Positions 23,543 to 33,029 of a DNA stretch of 64,000 nucleotides are shown here, piece by piece. The stretch's first letter is position 1, and each line of letters begins with the position of its first letter. Origin of the DNA: Tritrichomonas musculus (Eukaryota > Parabasalia > Tritrichomonadida > Tritrichomonadidae); assembly GCA_039105265.1 (NCBI GenBank), contig JAPFFF010000005.1, forward strand, positions 2,031,501 through 2,095,500, in the 5' to 3' direction. The position numbers and the translations under genes are program-made. Under the pieces are notes generated by a model, which did not search any database, was not told the origin of the DNA, and worked only from the letters and a program-made list of their open reading frames with translations.

Positions 23543-23566
23543 ACAAACCTCATTATTGAGGGACTC
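23543..23566 (+). repeat. 24-bp direct repeat, copy 1
   Basis: Exact copy of 23620-23643. It contains the hairpin CCTCA-TTAT-TGAGG. Confidence 0.85.
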
Positions 23567-23585
23567 AGAAGGGGTATATGAAGTT

Positions 23586-23649
23586 GTTAAGGAGGTGCGA
23601 AGTGCTTTCAGCACGGAGCACAAACCTCATTATTGAGGGACTCCTTAAC
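23586..23649. other. 64-nt three-way-junction (T-shaped) palindrome
   Basis: Every segment pairs. An outer stem GTTAAGGAG/CTCCTTAAC (23586-23594 with 23641-23649) encloses two hairpins. Hairpin 1 is GTGC-GAA-GTGCT-TTC-AGCAC-GGA-GCAC (23595-23621), with a GAA/GGA internal loop. Hairpin 2 is CCTCA-TTAT-TGAGG (23625-23638). The spacers are AAA and GA. It could be a structured RNA, a cruciform, or a foldable terminal repeat of the neighbouring virus-like remnant. I recognise no known ribozyme core in it. Confidence 0.7.
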
Positions 23650-23796
23650 CTAACTTCTATTGAGTAATATCTTTAGATAAATAACAAATTTGAAATATTG
23701 TAAAGGTAAAGTAATTATATCTGTAATGTAAGATTTTAAATATCTTAGCGATTTTACGAAAATTATAAACTTTGTCTAAATATGATACAGTCTTTT

Positions 23797-23933
23797 CGGT
23801 TTGATAGTGGAAAAATTCAATTTGATAGTGGAAAAGTTCATTTTGATAGTGGAAAAGTTCATTTTGATAGTGGAAAAGTTCATTTTGATAGTGGAAAAGT
23901 TCATTTTGATAGTGGAAAAATCGTAAACAAACA
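23797..23933 (+). repeat. 21-bp tandem repeat, six units (left arm)
   Basis: Units of TTTGATAGTGGAAAAGTTCA plus one base, six in a row. The outermost and innermost units carry substitutions and the middle four are nearly identical. The inverted counterpart has five units at about 25337-25441. Confidence 0.9.
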
Positions 23934-24603
23934 ATAATTAGTTATAATTTATTGTTTTTTAGAATGATTAGTACATATATATTATATTTATTACATTCAT
24001 TAATCAGATAAACAATTAATAAAATGATAATCAGAAAAAAAAATTTGTTCCATTAAGCATTTATTCTATAATTATAATATGATATATATTTATTTCTTTT
24101 AATATATAAAATAAATAAAATTATTAATTAAATCAATTTTTAATATAGATATTTGAGTTTTATTTTTTTACTATGACAAATGAAATGAAAAAATTTTTCT
24201 ATTTTTTAAATTAAAACATATGAAAAAATCATTAGTGATCCATTAAATGAATCTTCACCAAAAATAGCTTGGGAACTAATGATAAAATAATGGGAAGATA
24301 TGCTTGAATTATTTCCCAAAGTGTTTGACAATGTGTAATAAGTAAAAACAAAGATTGCAGATTTGAATAAATTATAAATTAATCAAATATTATTATATAA
24401 TCTAATATTTATGTATCAAACATAAAAAAATATCTTTTGTTTTTTAAGAAAAAAACATTTTTTGTTAAATTTAAAATTGTGAAGTTATTTGAAAAAGTTG
24501 GTATTTTATATTTTTTTCAAAGGACTTAGCTCTCAATTTTTTTTTTTTTTTTAAAAAAAATTAATTAATTTAGAAACATTTTAGTGTAATTTTTGAAAAC
24601 TGC

Positions 24604-24768
24604 TTATTTATTGGCGTTATTTAACCATTTCGCGTTGCCTTCATGAATAATGATTTTATTGATAAATCTTTGATCGTTAAAACTATTAAAGATCTTTTCA
24701 TCAACATAAGTTTTAGTTAAGCATTCATTTGTATTTTGATTGCTTCGATTTAAACGAATCTTCGATTT
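24604..24768 (-). pseudogene. Coding-like remnant inside the foldback element
   Basis: About 54 open codons on the minus strand ending in TAA, with balanced composition (includes TKTYVDEKIFNSFND and IIIHEGNAKWLNNANK), between non-coding-looking flanks. It could be the C-terminal end of a lost transposase or a captured host fragment. Not recognised, and no start codon is present. Confidence 0.3.
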
Positions 24769-25336
24769 TTAAAACAATTAAAACATTGTTCAAATTCTGA
24801 AAAAATTGTAGAAAATTGCGAGACAAGTTGCAGTACCTAAATAACTAGACTATAAAATGAGCTAATATTTTCTTATCAAGCTTTCATATTTATTGAAAAT
24901 TGAAATGTTGAAAAGAAATCAATAATAATGCTGATAACAATGACCATGCCTGACAAGTATCATCAAAGTACATCATGCTATTTTGGGATATACCTTAAAT
25001 GTCGGAGATATTTACTTCCTCGAAGAGAATGCTATCCAATTTTAATAAACTAATCGATAAAGAACTTTTTCATTTCATTTGTCATAGTAAAAAAATAAAA
25101 CACAAATATCTATATTAAAAATTGATTTAATTAATAATTTTATTTATTTTATATATTAAAAGAAATAAATATATATCATATTATAATTATAGAATAAATG
25201 CTTAATGGAACAAATTTTTTTTTCTGATTATCATTTTATTAATTGTTTATCTGATTAATGAATGTAATAAATATAATATATATGTACTAATCATTCTAAA
25301 AAACAATAAATTATAACTAATTATTGTTTGTTTACG

Positions 25337-25441
25337 ATTTTTCCACTATCAAAATGAACTTTTCCACTATCAAAATGAATTTTTCCACTATCAAAATGAA
25401 CTTTTCCACTATCAAATTGAATTTTTCCACTATCAAACCGA
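25337..25441 (-). repeat. 21-bp tandem repeat, five units (right arm)
   Basis: Inverted counterpart of the left-arm array, with one unit fewer. Unit sequences differ slightly in order from the left arm, so the arrays have changed independently since the arms were identical. Confidence 0.9.
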
Positions 25442-25686
25442 AAAGACTGTATAATATTTGTAAAATTTGGCTCTGAGTAAAAACAATTGGATTTTTTGAA
25501 TGGTGGAAACATTTTTAACGCAATAATATGGTTTTATTTTTGCATTTGCATACACGAGTCATTTTATAAAGATATCTTTCCACATAAAATTTAATAAGAG
25601 AAACTTTTTGATAAATAATTTGGCCATACAAATCTTTAGACAAAATCATTATCTATGTAAAAGAATGAGAATTTATGAAATACTAT

Positions 25687-25797
25687 TTGCGATAAAAATG
25701 TTTATTTGCATTCGCTTCTTTGATTGCGATAAAAATGTTTTCATGCACTCGCTTTTTTGATTGCGATAAAATTGTTTATTTGCATTCGCTTTATTTT
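25687..25797 (+). repeat. 37-bp tandem repeat, three units
   Basis: Units start at 25687, 25724 and 25761, exactly 37 bp apart, each TTGCGATAAAAATGTTTATT followed by TGCATTCGCTT-like sequence. Unit 2 differs most. No ORF runs through it. Confidence 0.85.
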
Positions 25798-26289
25798 TAG
25801 CTTAGCATCTTTGTTTGATTACTATCGAAAACATACAGTTTTTATTTCAATAAACTGTAGTAAAAAAACAAAATTATTTTAATATCAAAGGATTTATTTT
25901 AGTAAAAAAAAGTTAATTTTTAAAGTAATATGATAATAAAATAAATATCAGAAACAAATCAAATTTAAATATTAAAAATATTAATATAAAACAGTTTAAA
26001 ATTAAAATTTATACTCATTCAATTTTAAAAATTTATATAGATATCTTACAAATTCCGTAATTTTTATATAGATTTCTATTATAAAAATATCGATTGTAGA
26101 GCTAATATTCTTTTTTAAAGCAATTTTCTGACAAAAAGATACATTCAACTCTAGTATTTTATTGGCTAACAAAAGTGTGGTTAACTAAAAATATCGAAAT
26201 TTAAGGTTAGCAATTTATAAAATAATTAGTTAACCACTTTTTTTTTCAAAAAATTACCAATTTAAGCGAAACCAGGGTATATATATTTA
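25798..26289. other. AT-rich intergenic DNA with small inverted repeat
   Basis: No gene. GTGGTTAACTA (about 26177) pairs with TAGTTAACCAC (about 26230) across roughly 45 bp, a possible hairpin. Confidence 0.45.
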
Positions 26290-26766
26290 GACTTGTTATT
26301 CTCCGATTCTCGAGATCGATAATTGATTGACTTTTTGATATCGATACATAAATATACACAGATTCTCGAGATCGATTTCAGAGATCGAGAATTTTTTTTC
26401 TCAGCTTTTGATATCAGAATTTTCAATTAAACTTTTTGATAAAAATATGATCGTATTTTAATCCCAAATATTTCATTAAAAAAAGAATGTATTTTTTTGA
26501 TTTTAATCTTAAAATAAACATCAATACATTATATTATATATTTTTAAATATTATAAAATCACAAATACCAATTATAAAAGAAGATAAATCTGTTTGAGAT
26601 CTCGAGATCTTGGTAATTGATATCAAGTTTACAATTATTTTTATATCACATTTCATATCTGATATCTTGATAATCGATAATCTCGATATTAGATTTTTAA
26701 ACTGATAATCGAGTATCAGATGCTAAAAAGTGACGTTTTTGATATCGATTCTCAAAATAACAAGTC
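26290..26766. mobile_element. Palindrome-rich MITE, about 477 bp
   Basis: GACTTGTTATT at 26290-26300 is inverted at 26756-26766, and TA lies at both outer edges. The interior is packed with TCTCGAGATCGAT, GATATCGAT and GAGATCTCGAGATCT motifs, giving many nested hairpins. No ORF. Confidence 0.55.
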
Positions 26767-26941
26767 TATATTTATTTGATTTTCATATTTATTAAAAGTT
26801 CATTTTATCAAGCTAAAACTTTATTTTAAAATTACCACAACTCTTTTAACAACTTTTCTTGATATATTTATTCCTTTTTTGTTTATAAATTATAAGTTAT
26901 ATATTTGAATTAAACACGATCAAAAAAGGTCAAATAAATTG

Positions 26942-26980
<39 letters not shown>

Positions 26981-27504
26981 CCCGAAATCTCAATATCATA
27001 AAAAATACACATCCCAAAAATCAAAAAAATCCCATTTTTGAACAGGGTTATTAATAGATAATAATAATAATAATAAAAAGTTACACTTTTCTGACAAAAT
27101 GCTCTCAATTTGTTTTTTTCATTCATTTCGAAAACTTTTTATGATAAAAAAAAGAGTTGATTTTTTCATGATTTAATTCCAAAAAACAAGTTAAAATAAG
27201 TTCATATATGAATATTATAATAAATAAGATTGAGAGGATTTTGTCCGAAAAGTGTAAAGTTTCTCAATATATCAAAAAAGTGATAAACAAAATCTGATCA
27301 TTCCATTTTCAATATTAACAAATTTTAATAAAAATCATGTCATTTCTCCAAAGCAACTGTCATATTTTTGTTGATAAAATATATTAATTGCTTAAATAAA
27401 TATATTTGCTAAAGATTGATCAGCATCATTAAATATATATGTAAATTATCTTGTTTTTGCTAGCAATTGAAAAATAAATAAATGAACAAAGAATACATAT
27501 TCGA
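26767..27504. other. Intergenic DNA with a 38-T homopolymer
   Basis: A run of 38 T at 26943-26980 is directly preceded by GATCAAAAAAGGTCAAATA, which recurs at 53758. No gene; the small frame across the T-run is an artefact. Confidence 0.6.
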
Positions 27505-27930
27505 TCATTCAAAAAATGATGTTGGTGGGTTTTTTTCATCATTGATCAAGCAATAATTTTTATTTCCAGCAAATGAATCATAATCCCATTGTCTATCAAA
27601 GCTAATATCGATATAATCTGATTTCAAATCAAAATTTATATAATCACAATCAAGCGTTTGTTTTGAATTTTGATTAAACTGATTTATTAAAAGATCATCA
27701 TTATGATTTTCATTTGTAGCTACATTAAATGCATATGGAATATATACTGTATTAGATATTTCAAATTGTTTTTTCATTGTCTTTTTTATTATTTCACCTT
27801 TAAAAAGATTATCATTTTCTGTGATTTTATTTTTTTTATTGATATCATAGCAACTGAAACTTCCATCATTTTCTATCCAAATAATATAGTTATAATGCAA
27901 ATAATGGTTTGTTGGTCTTCCTTTTTTCAT
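27505..27930 (-). CDS. Small hypothetical protein
   Basis: 141 aa with a proper ATG at 27930. It begins MKKGRPTNHYLHYNYIIW and contains IENDGSFSCYDI, then an Asn/Asp-rich second half with YINFDLKSDYIDISFDRQWD. Aromatic content and balanced composition argue for a real gene rather than noise. An N-terminal KKGRP could be a minimal AT-hook-like basic patch. I do not recognise the family. Isolated: about 0.9 kb or more of AT-rich DNA on the 3' side and about 1 kb on the 5' side. Confidence 0.5.
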   Translation of the reverse strand: MKKGRPTNHYLHYNYIIWIENDGSFSCYDINKKNKITENDNLFKGEIIKKTMKKQFEISNTVYIPYAFNVATNENHNDDLLINQFNQNSKQTLDCDYINFDLKSDYIDISFDRQWDYDSFAGNKNYCLINDEKNPPTSFFE

Positions 27931-28922
27931 TATTTAAAAATATATAAATAAAATTTTGAAAAATTTTTTAAAAAATTTTATTAAAAATTTTATTTGAAAA
28001 AGAATAATGATTTGTTATTGAAAATAATTTTGCCAATTCTCAAAATTTGACTTCAAAATTGAACAATAATATAAAAAACTACTAATTGCTTTTATTAAAA
28101 TGATATATATAAAATTTGGAAAAAAAAATCATCTTGGGCAAATTGGAAACTAAAATTTAAAAATTTTTTTATTTCAAGATGAAAATTTTGAATGAATCAT
28201 TCAACAAAAAAATGATCAACAAACCTAATCAAACTTCAAAGCTGCACTTTTTTTTAATAAATCAAATTCTCAAAGATCATCATTGTTCAGCTACTTTATA
28301 TATGAAAAAATATTATGAATTAACAGTGAATTTTTTCTTTGTAAAAAAGAGTGACTTTGACTGAACATACATAATTCTTTGATTTGTTCGGAATCTTTAA
28401 TTTTCTAAGAATGAATAGCAGTGAATTAGTACAATTGATAAATATTTATCATTCTTGTTTAATAAATGTTTGAATGAATTAATGAAATACAACCACAATG
28501 AATTGTTTTAATACAACTAAAAGCAACCTGATTGAAGAAACAATTGAAATAAAGGAAACAACTTCGAAAACAAATTAGTTTTGATATCACAATTGCAACT
28601 CTGCATTTTTAAATGAATCATTCAATTTGCAAAATTTATATGCTAATCATTTTTCAGTTGCTGAGCATGCATGCCACACAGAAAAAAAGTAGATTTAATT
28701 GAAGTATTTGAATTCGGCTAGATTTTAACTATCAATACATTTAAGACACTTTTCATCATAAAATACAGTACTTCAAATGAAAAGACACATCTCATCACTA
28801 CATAAACTGTAATATACATTTATTAATAGAGAAGTTAATAAAATATCTGTGGTTACTTGGTGTTTTCAACTTCTCAATTCTAAGAATAGAATCAGTTTAC
28901 ATAACAAAATGTTCCGAAATAT
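27931..28922. other. AT-rich intergenic DNA
   Basis: Nothing supportable. A 61-codon frame at 28179-28364 has no recognisable feature. Confidence 0.4.
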
Positions 28923-30245
28923 TCAAGGGATGAAATTTGCAAAGTAGCCACAGCTATTTGATGTGTAGCCTGTGCATCTGAGTCGAATGAAACGATAACT
29001 TTCGTTTGACAAAAGTTTCGTTCCAATGAGAAATGTGTCACTTTGGTCTCGTTTAGAAACAGTTTTCACGTCTTTGCATGAATCGATTGTTTTCCAATCG
29101 TTCTTGTTTCCCGTGTTTGAAACCTCAATGCACCAGTTCAGCGGATTGTCATTATCAGAATCATTTCTCGTTTTGATTGAGCAACTTGTTGGCCTAATTT
29201 TCTTGTCTTTGGAGTCGTACTGCAGCCACGTAGTGTAAGAATTCACTACTGTCGAGATAGATGGAAAACTTAGGATAATGCGCACCATTTGTTGAATTCG
29301 CCTTGACATCAATTACATCTTCGTTTGATTCTTTCATTTTCTTGTTTTTGACAATGTAATCAACAATGCCAGAAAACCTATGCGATGCGTTTCAATCGAA
29401 TTCAAAGTTAATTTCATGATTTTAATGATTTTTCACTTTTTCTTTGAGTCCGTTTAAAATGACTTCACATATTTTCCTCCACATGGTTCCTGTCATCTCA
29501 GTGTAGTCAAGGTTTAGAACCATTTCTTTCAATTTGCTTCCACTCAGTTTTGTGATGTCAACGGTTTCATACAATTCAATATTTTTGATTTTTTCTTCTG
29601 ATTCGTTTGAAATAATTGTGTTGATTATCTCAAAAAGTTTATCATTGTATGCCACTTTGAAATTTTCATTTGTGACAATTGAATAAAAAATCGTTTTGGG
29701 TAGATTTGTCATTTTTACATCAACTTTTTCTTTTGATAAATGGTCACATAAAATTTCAATATTTTGATTGACGTATTTTTCAAAGAATGATGGTGAAATT
29801 TGTTGGTAAATTTGAAGTTCTTCAATAATGTCGTCAATTTGCTTTTTATCTTTTTGCTTTTTGTTAATTTCGTTGAATAATTCTTCATTATCAAAGATGG
29901 CAGATATGATTCGAAGTTTACTGACGCATTCATCTTCGAGTTCAGTTGAATATCCACAAGATATCGCTTCAATTGCTATGATGATATTCTCAATTAGAAG
30001 ATTATTAATGATTTGATTATATCTATTAGAATTTTGGCTTACTAGTTGTGAAATTGCGAGATTACTGATTGTTGGATCGCACTGATGCATGTGAGAAACT
30101 CTTGGTGAAATAAATCAACAAACATTCTTTGCATTTTGAATTCTTTTTCTCCAAATATAAATATAAATTCTTCTTCTTTTTCTTGATTATTCAACACTAT
30201 ATTTCTTAAGCCACGTGATGAAAGAATCAACGATTTGTCACACAT
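28923..30245 (-). pseudogene. BTB/FA58C-type (coagulation factor 5/8 C-like) gene, broken
   Basis: Minus-strand pieces follow the order of a family abundant in trichomonads. An N-terminal BTB-like part has FIFIFGEKEFKMQRMFVDLF (30245 to about 30095). A helical middle runs from about 30090 to 29422. Then come FSGIVDYIVKNKK and a discoidin-like C-terminal part with YTTWLQYDSKDKKIRP, NPLNWCIEVSNTG, NKNDWKTID and SYRFIRLRCTGY (to 28923). The frame changes near 30090 and again near 29300, and two stops lie between the middle and C-terminal parts (about 29380-29420). With at least four lesions this is a decayed host gene. Family function is unknown; FA58C modules usually bind ligands. Confidence 0.7.
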
Positions 30246-30471
30246 TTTTTATTTGATTTTTTCAGTAGTTATTTGGTCATTTTTTTGAGAAGATATATGA
30301 TCGAATTAAAACAAATAATTTCTAGTCGTACCTTTTACAAAAAAACTATGCTCAAATGTAATTGCATCATGTTTTAAATAAAAATCAATTTTCCTCATAT
30401 CATTATGGATTTTCAAATAAGAAATTAAAAATAATAAAATAAGATTTTTTTTAATATTAACATTGATTGTT

Positions 30472-31317
30472 TCATCGTTTTGTCAATTTTGGTCCTTTTG
30501 GTCGTAAAGACGGTTTCACATCTTTTTTCGGGGAAGGCATTTTAGTTGATTTTAAATTGTCTGTAACTGATGATTTTTGGTCAACATCTTTTTGCTCAGG
30601 AGGTTTCGCATTTTCTGTTTGGTCGGATGGCTTTAAATCTTCTTTATCAGTTTGATTTTGATATAGCTTGAGCAATTCATCATTAATTTCATCCATTGTT
30701 CTTTTTGGCTGTCTTGCAGCAATTTCAGCTTCAGTTTTTTCATCTATTCCTAGCTTTTCATCAATTTCTTTCAAACGGGCAGAAGTGGCTTCGTCAAGTT
30801 CAAAAGGATTTGGACCTGATGTATCAATATTAGGTATAACAATATCTGTATTTAATAAATCTTCATCTTCTGGTGGAAGCTGGGGGAATAAATCATCATC
30901 ATCATCTTCTAACTGATTTAAAACTTTATCTAGTTGACGAATTTTTTCGGCTTGTGCGCGAATACTTTGAAGTTCTGTTTGTGCTTCTTTGGCTTCTGGA
31001 CCTTTCAAATCACGGGCAAGTCCTTCTGAAATCATATCAAACTGCTGCTTTTGCGATAAAACTTTTTCTGGGTCCCAATCTTGTGGGAAATCAACAAGTG
31101 GGTCACCCATTGATGTTGTTTTGTTTTTAATACCTTCAAGCCATCCTTGTAACTCTTCTATAGTTTGGGATCTCCATTGATCAACATCAATTTCAACTCC
31201 TGTCAGAAATGGACCATTTAATAAATCATCAGCATCGTTTTGATTTATTTCTGGCTCATTTTGTGCGTTAGGATGGCTATCAGGTTGTGGCTTGGTAGGT
31301 TCGCTATTATCAGACAA
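30472..31317 (-). CDS. Acidic helical protein, non-ATG N-terminus
   Basis: 281 codons. The frame opens with TTG at 31317, giving xSDNSEPTKPQPDSH, a typical-looking protein start. The first in-frame ATG is only at residue 70 (31110). A stop lies eight codons upstream of the TTG, so no upstream ATG exists without an intron. Residues about 85-135 are helical. A DDDDD run and DEDLLN follow, then ARLKEIDEKLGIDEKTEAEIAA (about 180-200) and a basic Pro/Lys-rich tail. The EIDEKL segment is faintly like FSIP1-type proteins, but I cannot support that. It is divergent from the ARM gene with 143 bp between them. A lost ATG, a short 5' exon, or a sequence error could explain the start. Confidence 0.65.
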   Translation of the reverse strand: MSDNSEPTKPQPDSHPNAQNEPEINQNDADDLLNGPFLTGVEIDVDQWRSQTIEELQGWLEGIKNKTTSMGDPLVDFPQDWDPEKVLSQKQQFDMISEGLARDLKGPEAKEAQTELQSIRAQAEKIRQLDKVLNQLEDDDDDLFPQLPPEDEDLLNTDIVIPNIDTSGPNPFELDEATSARLKEIDEKLGIDEKTEAEIAARQPKRTMDEINDELLKLYQNQTDKEDLKPSDQTENAKPPEQKDVDQKSSVTDNLKSTKMPSPKKDVKPSLRPKGPKLTKR

Positions 31318-31460
31318 TTCAGGTAGAATAAAACACGTTTAAGTATTCAAAAAACAAGTTTTTAACCTAAAATTTACCATAACGATCACATAAAATTTAT
31401 ATTCAAATAAGTTTTTAAAAAGTTGAACATAAGAACGTTTAAAAAATAAAATCTTCTAAA

Positions 31461-32873
31461 ATGGATTTTAAAGATATCATAGATTTAAGAGGTGATCGCA
31501 TTTTTTCTGATATCGAAAAACTTGCAGACAATAAAAGTAATGATGAATCAGATATTTCGAATTCAATTATTTTATCACTATTTCAAGTATTTTCCACATC
31601 ATTTTATCAAAAAGATATAATATATATGGAAAAATCAATTCAAGAATTGTCTAGAATAGCAGAGACTCATCCAATTTTTTATTTTCCTGAATTAGATCAA
31701 TATAACATTTCACAAATTATAATTCAATCTCTCTATATTCCAAATGCCAAATATCATAATTCCCTTCTCAGATTTTTCCACTTCGCTTTTAAACACGATC
31801 AAATTGATTTTATTAACTCTTTTATGCGAAATAGTTTATTTTTATCTCTTATTGAGTCAATCAATGTATTTCCTGAAAAAGAAATAGCTATACGCCAATC
31901 ATTTGAAATTCTTAATGAAATTTCGATGGTAAACAAAGATGACAATGAAAATAGTGAATCAAAAGAATTATTACATCAATTACTTGAATTTCCTTTTATA
32001 GATTTATTTCTTAAATTGTTTAGAGATAATAATCTTTCACAAGAAGCAATAATTAGCATTTTTTCTATTATTGCAAATATAGCTCAAGACGAATTATCTA
32101 AAATAGAAATGAACAATTTATTAATACTACTTCGACAAATTTTTGATGATAAATCAATCAATTTTATGTGGGAAAATGCATTTGATACTTTGTATTTGCT
32201 GATTGCAGATAAATCAACAGCTGAATTTGTTATGATAAAAGAGGAGTTTTATGTCCAATGCTCTCGTATTATTTTAGAAACAAATGATATCAACACAATA
32301 GAGAGTATCATTTATGTTTTTGAATCATATTTCACATATACTTCCCTTCTATTTACAGGTATTGAGCCTGTAATAGGCAAAATTATACAATTATCAAAAC
32401 AATATGAAGATTTATCATACCCTACTCTATGTTTTATGATTAGCTTAATTCGTCAAAATCATTTAGCAATTTTGATGAATTTTGATATATTTCAATTACT
32501 AAAAAATTGTTTTCAAACGGGGAAATATAAAATAAAAAAGATGTGTTTAAAGGCCATGAAAATTTTGATTCCAAAATTAACCAATGAACAAATAATTAAA
32601 ATTATTATTCCTTTTAATTTTATGGAGGATTTTGTTCAAGTTTTATGTGCCTTCAATCTTCATAAGATATTTAACACATCAATTGGAATTATTGCTAGGC
32701 TACTTCGAAGTAAAAATTCTTTTCAACCACAAGACATATTTTGGGTTCAATTTGAACAAAGCTGCGGCGTTGAAATATTAACTGAAATAGCAAATTCTGA
32801 TGACCAAGAATTCGCAATACGTGCATCTTGGTTTTTGGAAAAAATCTATTCCTTACGGCCTTTAAGTAATTAA
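31461..32873 (+). CDS. Armadillo/HEAT-repeat-like protein
   Basis: 470 aa, ATG at 31461. All-helical text throughout with recurring hydrophobic helix pairs (e.g. QEAIISIFSIIANIAQDEL, YKIKKMCLKAMKILIPKL). N-terminal residues resemble the start of importin-alpha-like or ARM proteins of trichomonads, but no IBB domain is present. Likely a protein-protein interaction scaffold; partner unknown. Its 5' side faces the acidic protein gene (30472-31317) across a compact 143-bp divergent spacer, and the LRR gene follows 156 bp downstream in the same direction. Confidence 0.75.
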   Translation: MDFKDIIDLRGDRIFSDIEKLADNKSNDESDISNSIILSLFQVFSTSFYQKDIIYMEKSIQELSRIAETHPIFYFPELDQYNISQIIIQSLYIPNAKYHNSLLRFFHFAFKHDQIDFINSFMRNSLFLSLIESINVFPEKEIAIRQSFEILNEISMVNKDDNENSESKELLHQLLEFPFIDLFLKLFRDNNLSQEAIISIFSIIANIAQDELSKIEMNNLLILLRQIFDDKSINFMWENAFDTLYLLIADKSTAEFVMIKEEFYVQCSRIILETNDINTIESIIYVFESYFTYTSLLFTGIEPVIGKIIQLSKQYEDLSYPTLCFMISLIRQNHLAILMNFDIFQLLKNCFQTGKYKIKKMCLKAMKILIPKLTNEQIIKIIIPFNFMEDFVQVLCAFNLHKIFNTSIGIIARLLRSKNSFQPQDIFWVQFEQSCGVEILTEIANSDDQEFAIRASWFLEKIYSLRPLSN

Positions 32874-33029
32874 AACGAAATGTGTTCTAATTAATCAATG
32901 CTAGAAACATTGAAATTTGATTTTTGTAAAGTATAGAAAATATAAAATTTCGTTATAGATTTTTAATATGATTTAAGAAAAAGTTAATAAATATTGAAAA
33001 TTTCTCATACAAAAAATACGTTATCTTCA

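Larger units (their letters stand above)
23788..25449. mobile_element. Foldback element, about 400-bp arms, 21-bp tandem repeats at tips
   Basis: Two long inverted arms, 23788-24199 (about 412 bp) and 25062-25449 (about 388 bp), match almost throughout. Each arm begins CAGTCTTTTCGGTTTGATAG and then runs through tandem 21-bp units of TTTGATAGTGGAAAAGTTCA type: six on the left and five on the right, which accounts for most of the length difference. TA flanks both ends (23786-23787, 25450-25451). TA plus CAGT termini fit the Tc1/mariner superfamily; the satellite-tipped arms are foldback-like. The 860-bp interior has no complete gene but contains once-coding-looking stretches. Confidence 0.8.

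Noticed and set aside
23586-23649. Hammerhead or other known self-cleaving ribozyme
   Set aside because: The CUGAUGA and GAAA core elements are absent on both strands; kept only as an unassigned structure.
23797-23933. CRISPR-like array of 21-bp repeats
   Set aside because: Units are contiguous with no spacers, lie in a eukaryotic context and are mirrored in the opposite arm of a foldback element.
25321-25512. 63-aa frame with repeated FDSGKIH units
   Set aside because: It is the translation of the 21-bp tandem array and right arm of the foldback; no independent support as a gene.
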